Notes under the pieces: model-generated
Database searches by the model: none
Seen by the model: only the letters and a program-made list of their open reading frames with translations
Told to the model about the DNA's origin: nothing
Translations under genes and position numbers: made by a program
In this document: piece by piece, positions 41,422-50,839 of the stretch
Numbering within the stretch: position 1 is the stretch's first letter
Layout of the letters: the number at the start of each line of letters is the position of its first letter
Source of the DNA: Cellulomonas sp. URHD0024
GTDB lineage: Bacteria; Actinomycetota; Actinomycetes; Actinomycetales; Cellulomonadaceae
Direction: 5' to 3'
Length of the DNA stretch: 64,000 bases
Assembly (NCBI RefSeq): GCF_000426185.1
Contig: NZ_AUEW01000001.1
Coordinates: 186,001-250,000 of the forward strand

Positions 41422-44160
41422 GTGAGCGACGTATTGCCAGCGAACCCGCCGGTCAGCCCTGTCACCCCCGCCCGACTCCTTCTCATCGACGGTCACTCGA
41501 TGGCGTACCGGGCGTTCTTCGCGCTCCCGGTGGACAAGTTCGCGACGTCGGCAGGTGAGCCGACCAATGCCGTCTTCGGATTCTTCTCCATGATCGCGAA
41601 CCTGCTGCGGGACGAGGCGCCGACGCACGTGGCGGTGGCGTTCGACGCCGGCCGGACCACGTTCCGGACCGAGGTCTACGAGGAGTACAAGGGCAACCGC
41701 GACGCGACCCCGGCGCCGTTCCGCGGCCAGGTCGACGTGATCCAGCGCGTGCTCGACACCATGCACATCCCGTACCTGTCCAAGCCGCAGTTCGAGGCCG
41801 ACGACATCCTCGCGACGTTGTCGGTCCAGGCACGCGCGCAGGGCATGCAGGTGCTCATCTGCTCGGGTGACCGGGACGCCTTCCAGCTCGTCAACGAGGA
41901 CGTCACGGTCCTGTACCCGGTCAAGGGTGTCTCGGAGCTCGCGCGCATGACGCCCGCGGCGGTCGAGGCCAAGTACGGCGTGCCGCCCGAGCGGTACCCC
42001 GACCTTGCCGCCCTGGTGGGGGAGTCGAGCGACAACCTGCCCGGCATCCCCGGGGTGGGGCCCAAGACTGCGGCCAAGTGGATCGGACAGTACGACGGGC
42101 TGCCGGGGATCCTGGCGAACGCCGCCGAGGTGCCGGGCAAGGCAGGCGAGTCCTTGCGGGACAACCTCGAGCAGGTGGCACTGAACCGCCGGATCAACAA
42201 GCTGCTCACCGACGTCGAGCTGCCGTTGGGTCCCGAGGACCTCGCCGCCCGCCCGTGGGACCGGCACGCGCTGCACGCGATCCTCGAAGAGCTCGAGTTC
42301 CGCGCGATCCGGGACCGGCTGTTCGCGATGCTTCCCGACGAGGGCGAGAACTCGGCGACCGCTGTCGCGGCTGCCGACCTGAACCTCACCGTGCTCGGCG
42401 TCGGGGAGCTCGGCTCGTGGCTGTCCGCCCGGACCGGTCAGCCGCTCGGGCTCGACATCCGCGGTTCGGGTGCGCCGGCGCGCGGGGACGCCTGGGGTGT
42501 GGCCCTCGCGGACCTGGATGGGGACGCCGCCGCGTTCGACCTGCAGCAGATCGACCCCGTCGACGAGGTTGCGCTTGCGGCCTGGCTCGTCGACGCGTCT
42601 GCGCCGAAGGTCGTGCACGCGTCGAAGGACGCCTGGCACGCCTTGGCGGGCCGCGGGCTCCCGGTCGCCGGCATCGTGTTCGACACAGAGCTCGCCGCCT
42701 ACCTGTGCCAGCCGGACCGGCGCGCGTACGACCTGGCGGACCTCGCGATCGGGTACCTGCGCCGCGAGCTCGGGGCCACCGACGCCAACGACGGCGGGCA
42801 GGGGCTCCTCGACCTCGAGATCGACGGCACCGACGAGGGTCGGCGGGCCGCAGTGCGCGCTGCGGCCGTTCGCGACCTGTACGACGTGCTGGGCGGCGAG
42901 ATCGCCGACCGCGGCGCGACGAGGCTGCTCGCCGACCTCGAGCTGCCGCTCGTCGATGTGCTCGCGCGCATGGAGAGCACGGGGATCGCGATCGACCAGC
43001 CCTACCTGAGCAGCCTGGAGAAGTCGTTCGACGCGCAGGTGCAGGAAGCGGCCGCCGACGCGTACGCGGTGATCGGTCGCGAGGTGAACCTGGGCTCGCC
43101 CAAGCAGCTCCAGGAGGTCCTGTTCGACCAGCTCGGCATGCCGAAGACCAAGAAGAACAAGACGGGCTACACCACCGACGCCAACGCCCTGACGGACCTG
43201 TTCGCGCGCACCCAGCACCCGTTCCTCGAGCACCTGCTCGCCCACCGTGACGCGATCCGCCTGCGCCAGACCGTCGAGGGGCTGCTGCGGTCGATCGCGC
43301 CGGACGGGCGGATCCATACGACGTTCCAGCAGACGATCGCTGCGACCGGTCGGCTGTCGTCGGCGGACCCCAACCTCCAGAACATCCCGATCCGCACGGA
43401 GGCCGGCCGTCAGATCCGGCGCGCCTTCGTCGTCGGCTCCGGGTACGAGACGCTGCTGACCGCCGACTACTCGCAGATCGAGATGCGGATCATGGCGCAC
43501 CTGTCGGGCGACGAAGGCCTGATCGAGGCGTTCCGGTCCGGCGAGGACCTGCACTGTTTCGTCGGCGCGCACGTGTTCGGCGTGCCCACCAGCGAGGTCA
43601 CTCCCGCGATGCGTTCCAAGATCAAGGCGATGAGCTACGGCCTGGCGTACGGGCTGTCGGCGTACGGCTTGTCTCAGCAGCTCTCCATCGAGGTCTCCGA
43701 GGCCTCGTCGCTCATGCGCGACTACTTCGAGCGGTTCGGTGGCGTCCGCGACTACCTGGAGGGCGTGGTCAAGGTCGCGCGGACGACCGGCTACACGGCC
43801 ACGATCCTGGGCCGCCGCCGCTACCTGCCGGACCTGACCAGCGACAACCGGCAGCGTCGCGACATGGCCGAGCGGATGGCCTTGAACGCACCGATCCAGG
43901 GCAGCGCTGCCGACCTGATCAAGGTGGCGATGCTCGGCGTGGACCGGGAGATCACCCGACGCGGACTGTCGTCGCGCATGGTGCTCCAGGTGCACGACGA
44001 GCTCGTGCTCGAGGTCGCCCCGGGGGAGCGTGACGAGGTAGAGGCGCTGGTCCGGGAGCAGATGGCTGCGGCCGGCGACGGAGCGACCGACGGACCGCTG
44101 GACGTGCCGCTCGATGTGACGGTGGGAGTCGGAGGCTCCTGGCACGAAGCCGGGCACTGA
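41422..44160 (+). CDS. polA: DNA polymerase I
   Basis: A 912-residue repair and lagging-strand polymerase. 5' nuclease domain first (LLIDGHSMAYRAFFALP, ADDILATL, GDRDAFQLV, SDNLPGIPGVGPKTAAKWI). A central exonuclease-like domain at about 320-510 lacks the DxE pair (reads LGLDIRGSG), so proofreading is probably lost. Polymerase domain: RLSSADPNLQNIPIRTEAGRQIRRAF, LTADYSQIEMRIMAHLSGD (catalytic Asp), KIKAMSYGLAYGLSAYGLSQQL (O helix) and QVHDELVLEV. GTG start, probably leaderless. Confidence 0.97.
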   Translation: MSDVLPANPPVSPVTPARLLLIDGHSMAYRAFFALPVDKFATSAGEPTNAVFGFFSMIANLLRDEAPTHVAVAFDAGRTTFRTEVYEEYKGNRDATPAPFRGQVDVIQRVLDTMHIPYLSKPQFEADDILATLSVQARAQGMQVLICSGDRDAFQLVNEDVTVLYPVKGVSELARMTPAAVEAKYGVPPERYPDLAALVGESSDNLPGIPGVGPKTAAKWIGQYDGLPGILANAAEVPGKAGESLRDNLEQVALNRRINKLLTDVELPLGPEDLAARPWDRHALHAILEELEFRAIRDRLFAMLPDEGENSATAVAAADLNLTVLGVGELGSWLSARTGQPLGLDIRGSGAPARGDAWGVALADLDGDAAAFDLQQIDPVDEVALAAWLVDASAPKVVHASKDAWHALAGRGLPVAGIVFDTELAAYLCQPDRRAYDLADLAIGYLRRELGATDANDGGQGLLDLEIDGTDEGRRAAVRAAAVRDLYDVLGGEIADRGATRLLADLELPLVDVLARMESTGIAIDQPYLSSLEKSFDAQVQEAAADAYAVIGREVNLGSPKQLQEVLFDQLGMPKTKKNKTGYTTDANALTDLFARTQHPFLEHLLAHRDAIRLRQTVEGLLRSIAPDGRIHTTFQQTIAATGRLSSADPNLQNIPIRTEAGRQIRRAFVVGSGYETLLTADYSQIEMRIMAHLSGDEGLIEAFRSGEDLHCFVGAHVFGVPTSEVTPAMRSKIKAMSYGLAYGLSAYGLSQQLSIEVSEASSLMRDYFERFGGVRDYLEGVVKVARTTGYTATILGRRRYLPDLTSDNRQRRDMAERMALNAPIQGSAADLIKVAMLGVDREITRRGLSSRMVLQVHDELVLEVAPGERDEVEALVREQMAAAGDGATDGPLDVPLDVTVGVGGSWHEAGH

Positions 44161-44305
44161 ACCGCGCCGAGCGTGACGCGCGTGCTTCTGTTCGCTCCCG
44201 CCGTGCGGGGTGAGGTGATGTGCGCAAAAGTGTGGCCCACCGACGGCAAAGGAGCTGCCGTCACGCAGCGGCGACGGAGCCGCGGGGCCTTTCGGGGAGC
44301 CACTC

Positions 44306-44656
44306 GTGACCGACATGCTCGGACAGGCAGAGACCGACTACGAACGAGTACAGAACAGCGCGGAGTTCCAGGCGCTCAAACGGCGGTTCCGTCGCTTCGT
44401 GTTCCCCATGACCGCCTTGTTCCTTGCCTGGTACTTCCTGTACGTGCTGCTGGCGGACTACGCGCACGACTTCATGTCCCAGAAGGTCTGGGGCAACATC
44501 ACGGTCGGCCTGCTGCTCGGGCTCGGCCAGTTCGTGAGCACGTTCGCGATCACGATGATCTACGCACACTGGGCCAACACGCGGCAGGACCCGGTCGCCG
44601 AACGGCTGCGTCGCCACATCGAGGAAGGTGCGTCGCTCGACGGTGAGGGCGCATGA
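44306..44656 (+). CDS. DUF485 membrane protein (symporter partner)
   Basis: A 116-residue two-helix protein of the DUF485 (YjcH) family: a basic N-terminus (FQALKRRFRRFVFPMTALFLAWYFLYVLLADYAHDFM) and a second helix (VGLLLGLGQFVSTFAITMIYAHWAN). It always precedes acetate symporters and may aid their stability or activity. GTG follows GGGGAG. The stop overlaps the next start (ATGA). Confidence 0.92.
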   Translation: MTDMLGQAETDYERVQNSAEFQALKRRFRRFVFPMTALFLAWYFLYVLLADYAHDFMSQKVWGNITVGLLLGLGQFVSTFAITMIYAHWANTRQDPVAERLRRHIEEGASLDGEGA

Positions 44657-46311
44657 GCGACTCGCTGCGTTCCCTGCTGCACGCCGCGACGACCGAGGAC
44701 GTCGGAAGTCCGGCGGTCAACCTCGCGATCTTCGCCGGCTTCGTGGCCATCACGCTCGTGATCGTGTTCCGGGCGTCGCGCAACAACAAGACGGCCGCCG
44801 ACTACTACGCGGCCGGGCGTTCGTTCACCGGACCTCAGAACGGCACGGCCATCGCCGGGGACTACCTCTCCGCCGCATCGTTCCTCGGCATCTGCGGTGC
44901 GATCGCCATCAACGGGTATGACGGGTTCCTCTACTCGATCGGCTTCCTCGTCGCGTGGCTCGTCGCCCTGCTCCTCGTGGCCGAGCTCCTGCGCAACACG
45001 GGACGGTTCACGATGGCCGACGTCCTGTCGTTCCGGCTCAGGCAGCGACCGGTGCGCATGGCGGCGGCGCTCGCCACCCTGACGGTCGTGTTCTTCTACC
45101 TGCTTGCCCAGATGGCGGGCGCCGGTGGCCTCGTGGCGCTGCTGCTGGGCGTCGAGGGCACGGCCGCCCAGGGTGCGGTGATCGCCGTCGTGGGCGCGCT
45201 GATGATCCTCTACGTCCTCATCGGCGGCATGAAAGGCACCACCTGGGTGCAGATCATCAAGGCGGTGCTCCTGGTCATCGGAGCCGCAGTGATGGCCGTC
45301 TGGGTCCTCTCGAAGTACGGGTTCAACCTGTCCGACCTGCTCCAGGGGGCGATCGACACCGCCGGCGAGGGCGGCGAGTCGCTGATCCAACCTGGCAAGC
45401 AGTACGGCGCGACGTCCATGAGCCAGCTGAACTTCCTCTCGCTGGCCCTCGCGCTCGTGCTCGGCACCGCGGGCCTTCCGCACGTGCTCATGCGCTTCTA
45501 CACCGTCCCCACGGCCAAGGAGGCGCGGCGTTCGGTCGTCTGGGCCATCTGGCTGATCGGCATCTTCTACCTGTTGACGCTGGTGCTCGGCTACGGGGCG
45601 GCGGCCCTCGTCGGACCGGAGGCCATCAAGGCGGCACCGGGCGGCGTCAACTCCGCGGCACCGCTGCTGGCGTACGAGCTCGGCGGAACGATCCTGCTGG
45701 GGCTGATCTCGGCGATCGCGTTCGCGACGATCCTCGCCGTGGTGGCGGGACTGACGATCACGGCAGCGGCGTCCTTCGCGCACGACATCTACGCGTCCGT
45801 GATCAAGCACGGCGAGGTCAAGCCGGACGGCGAGGTACGGGTCGCGCGCATCACGGTGGTGATCATCGGGATCCTGGCGATCATCGGCGGCATCTTCGCC
45901 AACGGTCAGAACGTCGCGTTCCTCGTGGCACTGGCGTTCGCGGTCGCCGCGAGCGCAAACCTCCCCACGATCCTGTACTCGCTGTTCTGGAGGCGCTTCA
46001 ACACCTCGGGAGCGTTGTGGAGCATCTACGGCGGGCTGATCTCCTGCCTCGTGCTCATCACGTTCTCGCCCGTGGTGTCCGGGAAGGTGGACCCGGTGAC
46101 GGGCGACAGCCTGTCGATGATCAAGAACACGGCTGTCGACTTCCACCTGATCCCGCTCGAGAACCCAGGACTGATCTCCATCCCGCTCGGCTTCCTGCTC
46201 GGGATCTTCGGGACCTACGTCGGGAAGGTGAGGGCCGACTCGGCGAAGTACGCCGAGATGGAGGTCCGGTCGCTGACCGGAGCCGGCTCCGAGAAGGCCG
46301 TCGTGCACTGA
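44653..46311 (+). CDS. actP: Cation/acetate symporter (ActP-type, SSS family)
   Basis: A 552-residue transporter with about 13 helices of the sodium:solute symporter family. Landmarks: ASRNNKTAADYYAAGRSFTGPQNGTAIAGDYLSAASFLG, GRFTMADVLSFRLRQRPVRM, YVLIGGMKGTTWVQIIKAVLL, and the late QNVAFLVALAFAVAASANLPTILYSLFW. It takes up acetate and other short monocarboxylates. Translation is coupled to DUF485. Ends in a hairpin shared with the convergent methyltransferase. Confidence 0.95.
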   Translation: MSDSLRSLLHAATTEDVGSPAVNLAIFAGFVAITLVIVFRASRNNKTAADYYAAGRSFTGPQNGTAIAGDYLSAASFLGICGAIAINGYDGFLYSIGFLVAWLVALLLVAELLRNTGRFTMADVLSFRLRQRPVRMAAALATLTVVFFYLLAQMAGAGGLVALLLGVEGTAAQGAVIAVVGALMILYVLIGGMKGTTWVQIIKAVLLVIGAAVMAVWVLSKYGFNLSDLLQGAIDTAGEGGESLIQPGKQYGATSMSQLNFLSLALALVLGTAGLPHVLMRFYTVPTAKEARRSVVWAIWLIGIFYLLTLVLGYGAAALVGPEAIKAAPGGVNSAAPLLAYELGGTILLGLISAIAFATILAVVAGLTITAAASFAHDIYASVIKHGEVKPDGEVRVARITVVIIGILAIIGGIFANGQNVAFLVALAFAVAASANLPTILYSLFWRRFNTSGALWSIYGGLISCLVLITFSPVVSGKVDPVTGDSLSMIKNTAVDFHLIPLENPGLISIPLGFLLGIFGTYVGKVRADSAKYAEMEVRSLTGAGSEKAVVH

Positions 46312-46317
46312 CGCCCC

Positions 46318-46345
46318 GGGGCGGTGGCGCCGTCGTCACCGCCCC
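46318..46345. terminator. Shared hairpin between convergent genes
   Basis: GGGGCGGTG (46318-46326) pairs with CACCGCCCC (46337-46345), loop 10 nt. It includes the methyltransferase stop and lies 6 nt after the symporter stop. Confidence 0.65.
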
Positions 46346-47145
46346 AGGTGCGTCACGAAGATCGCGGTCCCGGGAAGCTGCGCGCCGCGCACCGGTCCCC
46401 AGCCGCCCCAGGTCCTGTCGTGCCCGGCGGGCCACTCGGGCTCGACGAGCCGGTCGAGCACGAAGCCGGCCGCTCGGAGCTCCGCGACGTGGTCGCCGAG
46501 CGTCCGGTGGTACTCCGCGTAGAGCACCGACCCCGACTCGCCGATCTCCGCGTACGGAGTCCGGTCGAAGTACGAGCGCGTCGCCGTCAGGCCCGCCTCG
46601 CCCGGGTCGTCCGGGAACGCCCAACGGATCGGGTGCGTCACGGCGAACACCCACCGACCGCCGGGGCGCAGGACACGCGCGACCGATGCGTGCACGCGGT
46701 CGGCGTCAGGCACGAAGGGCAGCGCGCCGAACGCCGTGAACGCGACGTCGAACGACGCCTCCGCGAACGGCAGGGCTCGGGCGTCCGCCTGGACGAGCGG
46801 TGTGGTGAAGCCGGTCACCCCGTCGTACCGCGAGCCGGCCTCGAGCATCCCGGCGGAGATGTCGGTCGCGACGACGGAGACACCCCGCTCGACGAGCCAG
46901 CGCGAACACTGGGCGGCGCCCGCACCGACCTCGAGCACTCGTCGGCCCTCGAGGGCGCCCAGAAGTCCCGCCTCCGACTCGCGCAGGCCCTCGGGGCACC
47001 AGCAGAAGTCGGCCGGCCCCAGGAACGCACCGTGCTCGGCCAGGTAGTCGGCCGCGTTGGCGTCCCACCACCCCCGCCCGGCGGCGCCACCCGACGACGG
47101 CGGAATGTCGAGATAGCCGGCCTCGGCGAGGGGGTCGTCGGTCAT
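46336..47145 (-). CDS. Class I SAM-dependent methyltransferase
   Basis: A 269-residue enzyme. Rossmann SAM motif: VLEVGAGAAQCSRWLVERGVSVVATDISAGMLE; then LPFAEASFDVAFTAFGALPFVPD and RVLRPGGRWVFAVTHPIRW. The N-terminal cap (GWWDANAADYLAEHGAFLG) is typical of UbiE-like/Methyltransf_11 proteins. The acceptor is unknown. ATG at 47145; no Shine-Dalgarno, so possibly leaderless. Divergent from pfkA. Confidence 0.88.
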   Translation of the reverse strand: MTDDPLAEAGYLDIPPSSGGAAGRGWWDANAADYLAEHGAFLGPADFCWCPEGLRESEAGLLGALEGRRVLEVGAGAAQCSRWLVERGVSVVATDISAGMLEAGSRYDGVTGFTTPLVQADARALPFAEASFDVAFTAFGALPFVPDADRVHASVARVLRPGGRWVFAVTHPIRWAFPDDPGEAGLTATRSYFDRTPYAEIGESGSVLYAEYHRTLGDHVAELRAAGFVLDRLVEPEWPAGHDRTWGGWGPVRGAQLPGTAIFVTHLGR

Positions 47146-47271
47146 GGGCCTAGTGTCGCGGTTGTTCTGGTCGTGCGACATCTGCGTGACGCACGAGGTG
47201 GCTATGGTGTCCCCACGGCAGCCCGACGACGCGCGCCGAGCCCCGTCAACCGATCGTCCAAGGAGTGCAGC

Positions 47272-48297
47272 GTGCGAGTGGGACTTCTCACGGGCGGCGG
47301 CGACGTCCCCGGCCTGAATGCCGCGATCCGGGCCGTCGTCAAGCGGGGCGAGGGGGAGTACGGGCACTCGATCATCGGGTTCCGCAACGGGTGGCGGGGT
47401 GTGGTCGACGGATACAGCCTGCCTCTCACCCGGCAGCACATCCGCAACCAGCTGGCCGTCGGCGGCACCCTGCTCGGCACGGCGCGGTACCACCCCCACG
47501 ACGACGACGGAGGCCTCGACGCGGTCCTGTCGACGCTGGAGTCCGAGCGCATCGAGGTGCTGATCTGCATCGGTGGCGACGGGACGCTGCACGCGGCCTC
47601 CAAGGTGGCCGAGGCCGGCGTGCGCATCATCGCGATCCCGAAGACGATCGACAACGACGTCTGGGGCACGGACCAGTCGATCGGCTTCGACACGGCGGTG
47701 GGCATCGCGACCGAGGCGATCGATCGCATCCACACCACCGCCGAGAGCCACAACCGCGTCATGATCGTCGAGGTCATGGGTCGCAGCGCCGGCTGGATCG
47801 CCGCGACGTCGGGCATCGCCGGGGGTGCCGAGATCGTCCTGGCCCCCGAGGCGCCGTTCGACATCGACAAGATCGAGAAGTTCCTCAAGCACCGGCACCG
47901 TGCGCACGCGAGCTTCTCGATCATCGTGGTCGCTGAGGGTGCCGTCCCCGCCGAGGGCACGTCGATGCACTACGAGACGCAGCACGGCAAGTTCGGGGAC
48001 ATCGTCGCCGGAGCCATCGGCGAGCGCCTCAAGATCGAGATCGAGAAGCGCACCGGGTTCGACACCCGCACCGTGGTGCTCGGTCACGTGCAGCGCGGTG
48101 GCATCCCGTCCCACGTCGACCGGATCCTCGGGTCACGCTTCGGCGTCGCGGCGATCGACGCGGCGAGCCAGGGCATGTCGAACGTCATGACTGCTCTGCG
48201 GGGCGAGAGCGTGCAGATGATCTCGCTCGACGAGGTGGCGGGGAAGGTCAAGTACGTCCCGGAGGAGCTGTTGGCCGTCGCCCGCGCGCTGGGCTGA
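47272..48297 (+). CDS. pfkA: 6-phosphofructokinase
   Basis: A 341-residue enzyme making fructose 1,6-bisphosphate. Motifs: GLLTGGGDVPGLNAAIR, GGDGTLHAASKV, AIPKTIDNDVWGTDQSIGFDTA with the catalytic Asp, EVMGRSAGWIA and LGHVQRGG. The residue after GGD is Gly, typical of ATP enzymes, but the second discriminating position is Lys (PKTIDND), typical of PPi enzymes; this G/K mix occurs in actinobacterial group III, which includes both ATP and PPi users. GTG has AAGGAG 6 nt upstream. Confidence 0.93.
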   Translation: MRVGLLTGGGDVPGLNAAIRAVVKRGEGEYGHSIIGFRNGWRGVVDGYSLPLTRQHIRNQLAVGGTLLGTARYHPHDDDGGLDAVLSTLESERIEVLICIGGDGTLHAASKVAEAGVRIIAIPKTIDNDVWGTDQSIGFDTAVGIATEAIDRIHTTAESHNRVMIVEVMGRSAGWIAATSGIAGGAEIVLAPEAPFDIDKIEKFLKHRHRAHASFSIIVVAEGAVPAEGTSMHYETQHGKFGDIVAGAIGERLKIEIEKRTGFDTRTVVLGHVQRGGIPSHVDRILGSRFGVAAIDAASQGMSNVMTALRGESVQMISLDEVAGKVKYVPEELLAVARALG

Positions 48298-48312
48298 CGT
48301 CCCGCGCGCGCT

Positions 48313-48342
48313 TTGACCAGCCCTGCGTCACCCGGATAGGGT
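48313..48342 (+). promoter_or_regulatory. Sigma-70-type promoter of rpsA
   Basis: TTGACC (48313-48318), an 18-nt spacer and TAGGGT (48337-48342). Predicted start of transcription is near 48349, leaving a leader of about 187 nt before rpsA, long enough for autogenous control by S1. No clear Shine-Dalgarno precedes the ATG. Confidence 0.75.
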
Positions 48343-48535
48343 AGACGGCGGTGCCGCGCGCCTTGTTGCGTCGGCGCATCGCGAACGTGCGTCTCGCACG
48401 TGGATCGGTCTCGCATGTCGCGGCAGGTCCGGGGAAGCTCCCCACCAGCGTGGTCACCACTCGCAGTCCACCGTGCCGCCGGCACAACATTCGTGTCCGA
48501 ACAACTTCCCTGTCCGCATCGGAGCCCATCCCTAC

Positions 48536-50047
48536 ATGAGCATCACCACCCCCGCGAAGCCCGCCACGCCGCAGGTCGCGATCAACGACATCGGCTCGGC
48601 CGAGGACTTCCTCGCCGCGATCGACGCCACCATCAAGTACTTCAACGATGGCGACATCGTCGAGGGCACCATCGTCAAGGTCGACCGCGACGAGGTCCTT
48701 CTCGACATCGGTTACAAGACCGAGGGCGTCATCCCGTCCCGTGAGCTGTCCATCAAGCACGACGTGGACCCCGGAGACGTTGTCAAGGTCGGCGACGCAG
48801 TCGAGGCCCTCGTCCTCCAGAAGGAGGACAAGGAAGGCCGGCTGATCCTGTCCAAGAAGCGCGCACAGTACGAGCGCGCCTGGGGCACGATCGAGAAGAT
48901 CAAGGAAGAGGACGGCGTCGTCACCGGCACCGTCATCGAGGTCGTCAAGGGCGGCCTCATCCTCGACATCGGTCTGCGCGGCTTCCTGCCCGCGTCGCTG
49001 GTGGAGATGCGTCGCGTCCGCGACCTCCAGCCGTACGTCGGCAAGGAGATCGAGGCCAAGATCATCGAGCTCGACAAGAACCGCAACAACGTGGTCCTGT
49101 CGCGCCGTGCCTGGCTCGAGCAGACGCAGTCCGAGGTCCGCTCCACCTTCCTGCAGACGCTGCAGAAGGGTCAGGTCCGCCCCGGCGTCGTGTCCTCGAT
49201 CGTCAACTTCGGCGCGTTCGTGGACCTGGGCGGCGTGGACGGCCTCGTGCACGTCTCCGAGCTGTCCTGGAAGCACATCGACCACCCGTCCGAGGTCGTC
49301 GAGGTCGGCCAGGAGGTCACCGTCGAGGTCCTCGACGTCGACTTCGACCGCGAGCGTGTCTCCCTGTCGCTGAAGGCGACGCAGGAGGACCCGTGGCAGG
49401 CCTTCGCCCGTACGCACGCCATCGGCCAGGTCGTCCCGGGCAAGGTCACGAAGCTGGTTCCGTTCGGTGCGTTCGTGCGCGTCGAGGACGGCATCGAGGG
49501 CCTCGTGCACATCTCGGAGCTGGCCGTGCGCCACGTCGAGATCCCGGAGCAGGTCGTGCAGGTCGGCGACGACGTCTTCGTCAAGGTCATCGACATCGAC
49601 CTCGAGCGTCGCCGCATCTCGCTCTCGCTGAAGCAGGCGAACGAGGGCTTCGACCCGACGAGCGACGACTTCGACCCCGCGCTGTACGGCATGGCGGCGG
49701 AGTACGACGAGGCCGGCAACTACAAGTACCCCGAGGGCTTCGACCCGGCCACGAACGAGTGGCTCGAGGGCTTCGAGGCGCAGCGCGAGGTGTGGGAGGC
49801 GCAGTACGCGCAGGCCCACGAGCGCTGGGAGGCGCACCGCAAGCAGGTCTCCGACGCCGCGAAGGCCGACGCGGAGGCTGCTCTGACGGCCGCCGAGGGT
49901 GGGGCGACGGCCACGTCGTCCTCGTCCTCGTCGTCGTCCGCCGGGCCCGTCCCGTCCTCGTACTCGTCGAGCACCGAGGAGGCCGCGGGCACCCTCGCGT
50001 CCGACGAGGCGCTCGCCGCTCTGCGCGAGAAGCTCACGGGCAACTGA
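48536..50047 (+). CDS. rpsA: 30S ribosomal protein S1
   Basis: A 503-residue RNA-binding ribosomal protein with four S1 motifs, starting near residues 41 (GDIVEGTIVKVDRDEVLLDIGYKTEG), 126 (VVTGTVIEVVKGGLILDI), 212 (GQVRPGVVSSIVNFGAFVDL) and 297 (GQVVPGKVTKLVPFGAFVRV). Four motifs and a Glu/Ala/Ser-rich disordered tail (TSSSSSSSSAGPVPSSYSSS) are usual for actinobacteria, versus six motifs in E. coli. It holds mRNA at the small subunit. Long leader upstream; strong terminator downstream. Confidence 0.97.
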   Translation: MSITTPAKPATPQVAINDIGSAEDFLAAIDATIKYFNDGDIVEGTIVKVDRDEVLLDIGYKTEGVIPSRELSIKHDVDPGDVVKVGDAVEALVLQKEDKEGRLILSKKRAQYERAWGTIEKIKEEDGVVTGTVIEVVKGGLILDIGLRGFLPASLVEMRRVRDLQPYVGKEIEAKIIELDKNRNNVVLSRRAWLEQTQSEVRSTFLQTLQKGQVRPGVVSSIVNFGAFVDLGGVDGLVHVSELSWKHIDHPSEVVEVGQEVTVEVLDVDFDRERVSLSLKATQEDPWQAFARTHAIGQVVPGKVTKLVPFGAFVRVEDGIEGLVHISELAVRHVEIPEQVVQVGDDVFVKVIDIDLERRRISLSLKQANEGFDPTSDDFDPALYGMAAEYDEAGNYKYPEGFDPATNEWLEGFEAQREVWEAQYAQAHERWEAHRKQVSDAAKADAEAALTAAEGGATATSSSSSSSSAGPVPSSYSSSTEEAAGTLASDEALAALREKLTGN

Positions 50048-50084
50048 TCACCGCTCGGCTGGTCACCACGGACAGCTGAGCACA

Positions 50085-50124
50085 GCAGACGGGCCGGTCA
50101 CCTTCGGGTGGCCGGCCCGTCTGC
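50085..50124 (+). terminator. Intrinsic terminator of rpsA
   Basis: 18-bp stem, 50085-50102 with 50107-50124, with one G-T pair and a TTCG tetraloop, followed by TTTCC. 38 nt after the rpsA stop. Confidence 0.92.
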
Positions 50125-50209
50125 TTTCCAGGCGTCCCGAGCGCGGCTCTTCCGACGTCGGCTTCCGGCCGCGACGCGCGCCGACAGCGCGAGGCGGCAA
50201 GATGGTCGG

Positions 50210-50839
50210 ATGCAACGCATCGGACTCACGGGCGGGATCGCGGCCGGCAAGTCCGTCGCGGCACGACGACTGGCGCAGCTCGGGGCGGTGGTGATCGACT
50301 CCGACGCCCTCGCGCGAGAAGCCGTGGCGCCCGGGACGGCGGGGCTGGACGCGGTGGTCGAGGAGTTCGGCCCTGGCGTGCTCGCCGCCGACGACACCCT
50401 CGACCGCGGCGCCCTGGCGGCGATCGTCTTCACTGATCCCGCCGCGCGTGCACGTCTGGATGCCATCGTGCACCCGATCGTCCGGCGTCTGTCGGCCGAG
50501 CGCGAGGCCGTCGCCGCCGCGACCGACCACGGCGCCGTCGTCGTCCACGACATCCCACTGCTCGTGGAGACCGGACAGGCGGACGAGTTCCATGTGCTCG
50601 TCGTCGTCGACGCCCCGGCACTGCTGCGGGTCGAGCGGCTCGTGCGGCTCCGTGGGATGGATCGTCAGGCGGCCGAGGCGCGGGTCGGCGCGCAGGCGAC
50701 GGACGCCGAACGGCTCGCGGTCGCCGACGTGGTGCTGGACGGCACGGGGAGCGACGACGACCTGCGCCTGCAGGTGGATGCGCTCTGGGAGCGGCTCACG
50801 GTCGAGCGTGCCGACGAGCTCGCCGCGGAGACACCGTGA
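50210..50839 (+). CDS. coaE: Dephospho-CoA kinase
   Basis: A 209-residue enzyme catalysing the last step of coenzyme A synthesis (ATP-dependent 3' phosphorylation). P-loop GGIAAGKS at 8-15, then VVIDSDALAREAVAPGT, HPIVRR, VVVHDIPLLVETG and RVERLVRLRGMD. Actinobacterial CoaE often carries a C-terminal extension, which is absent here. The ATG at 50210 has no clear ribosome-binding site; CAAGAT 6 nt upstream may be a weak leaderless -10. The stop overlaps the next gene (GTGA). Confidence 0.95.
   Translation: MQRIGLTGGIAAGKSVAARRLAQLGAVVIDSDALAREAVAPGTAGLDAVVEEFGPGVLAADDTLDRGALAAIVFTDPAARARLDAIVHPIVRRLSAEREAVAAATDHGAVVVHDIPLLVETGQADEFHVLVVVDAPALLRVERLVRLRGMDRQAAEARVGAQATDAERLAVADVVLDGTGSDDDLRLQVDALWERLTVERADELAAETP

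Noticed and set aside
39283..44316. Very long open frame antisense to polA
   Set aside because: Arg/Gly/Asp/Val-rich with no domain; it mirrors polA and its neighbours, as GC-rich third positions leave antisense frames open.
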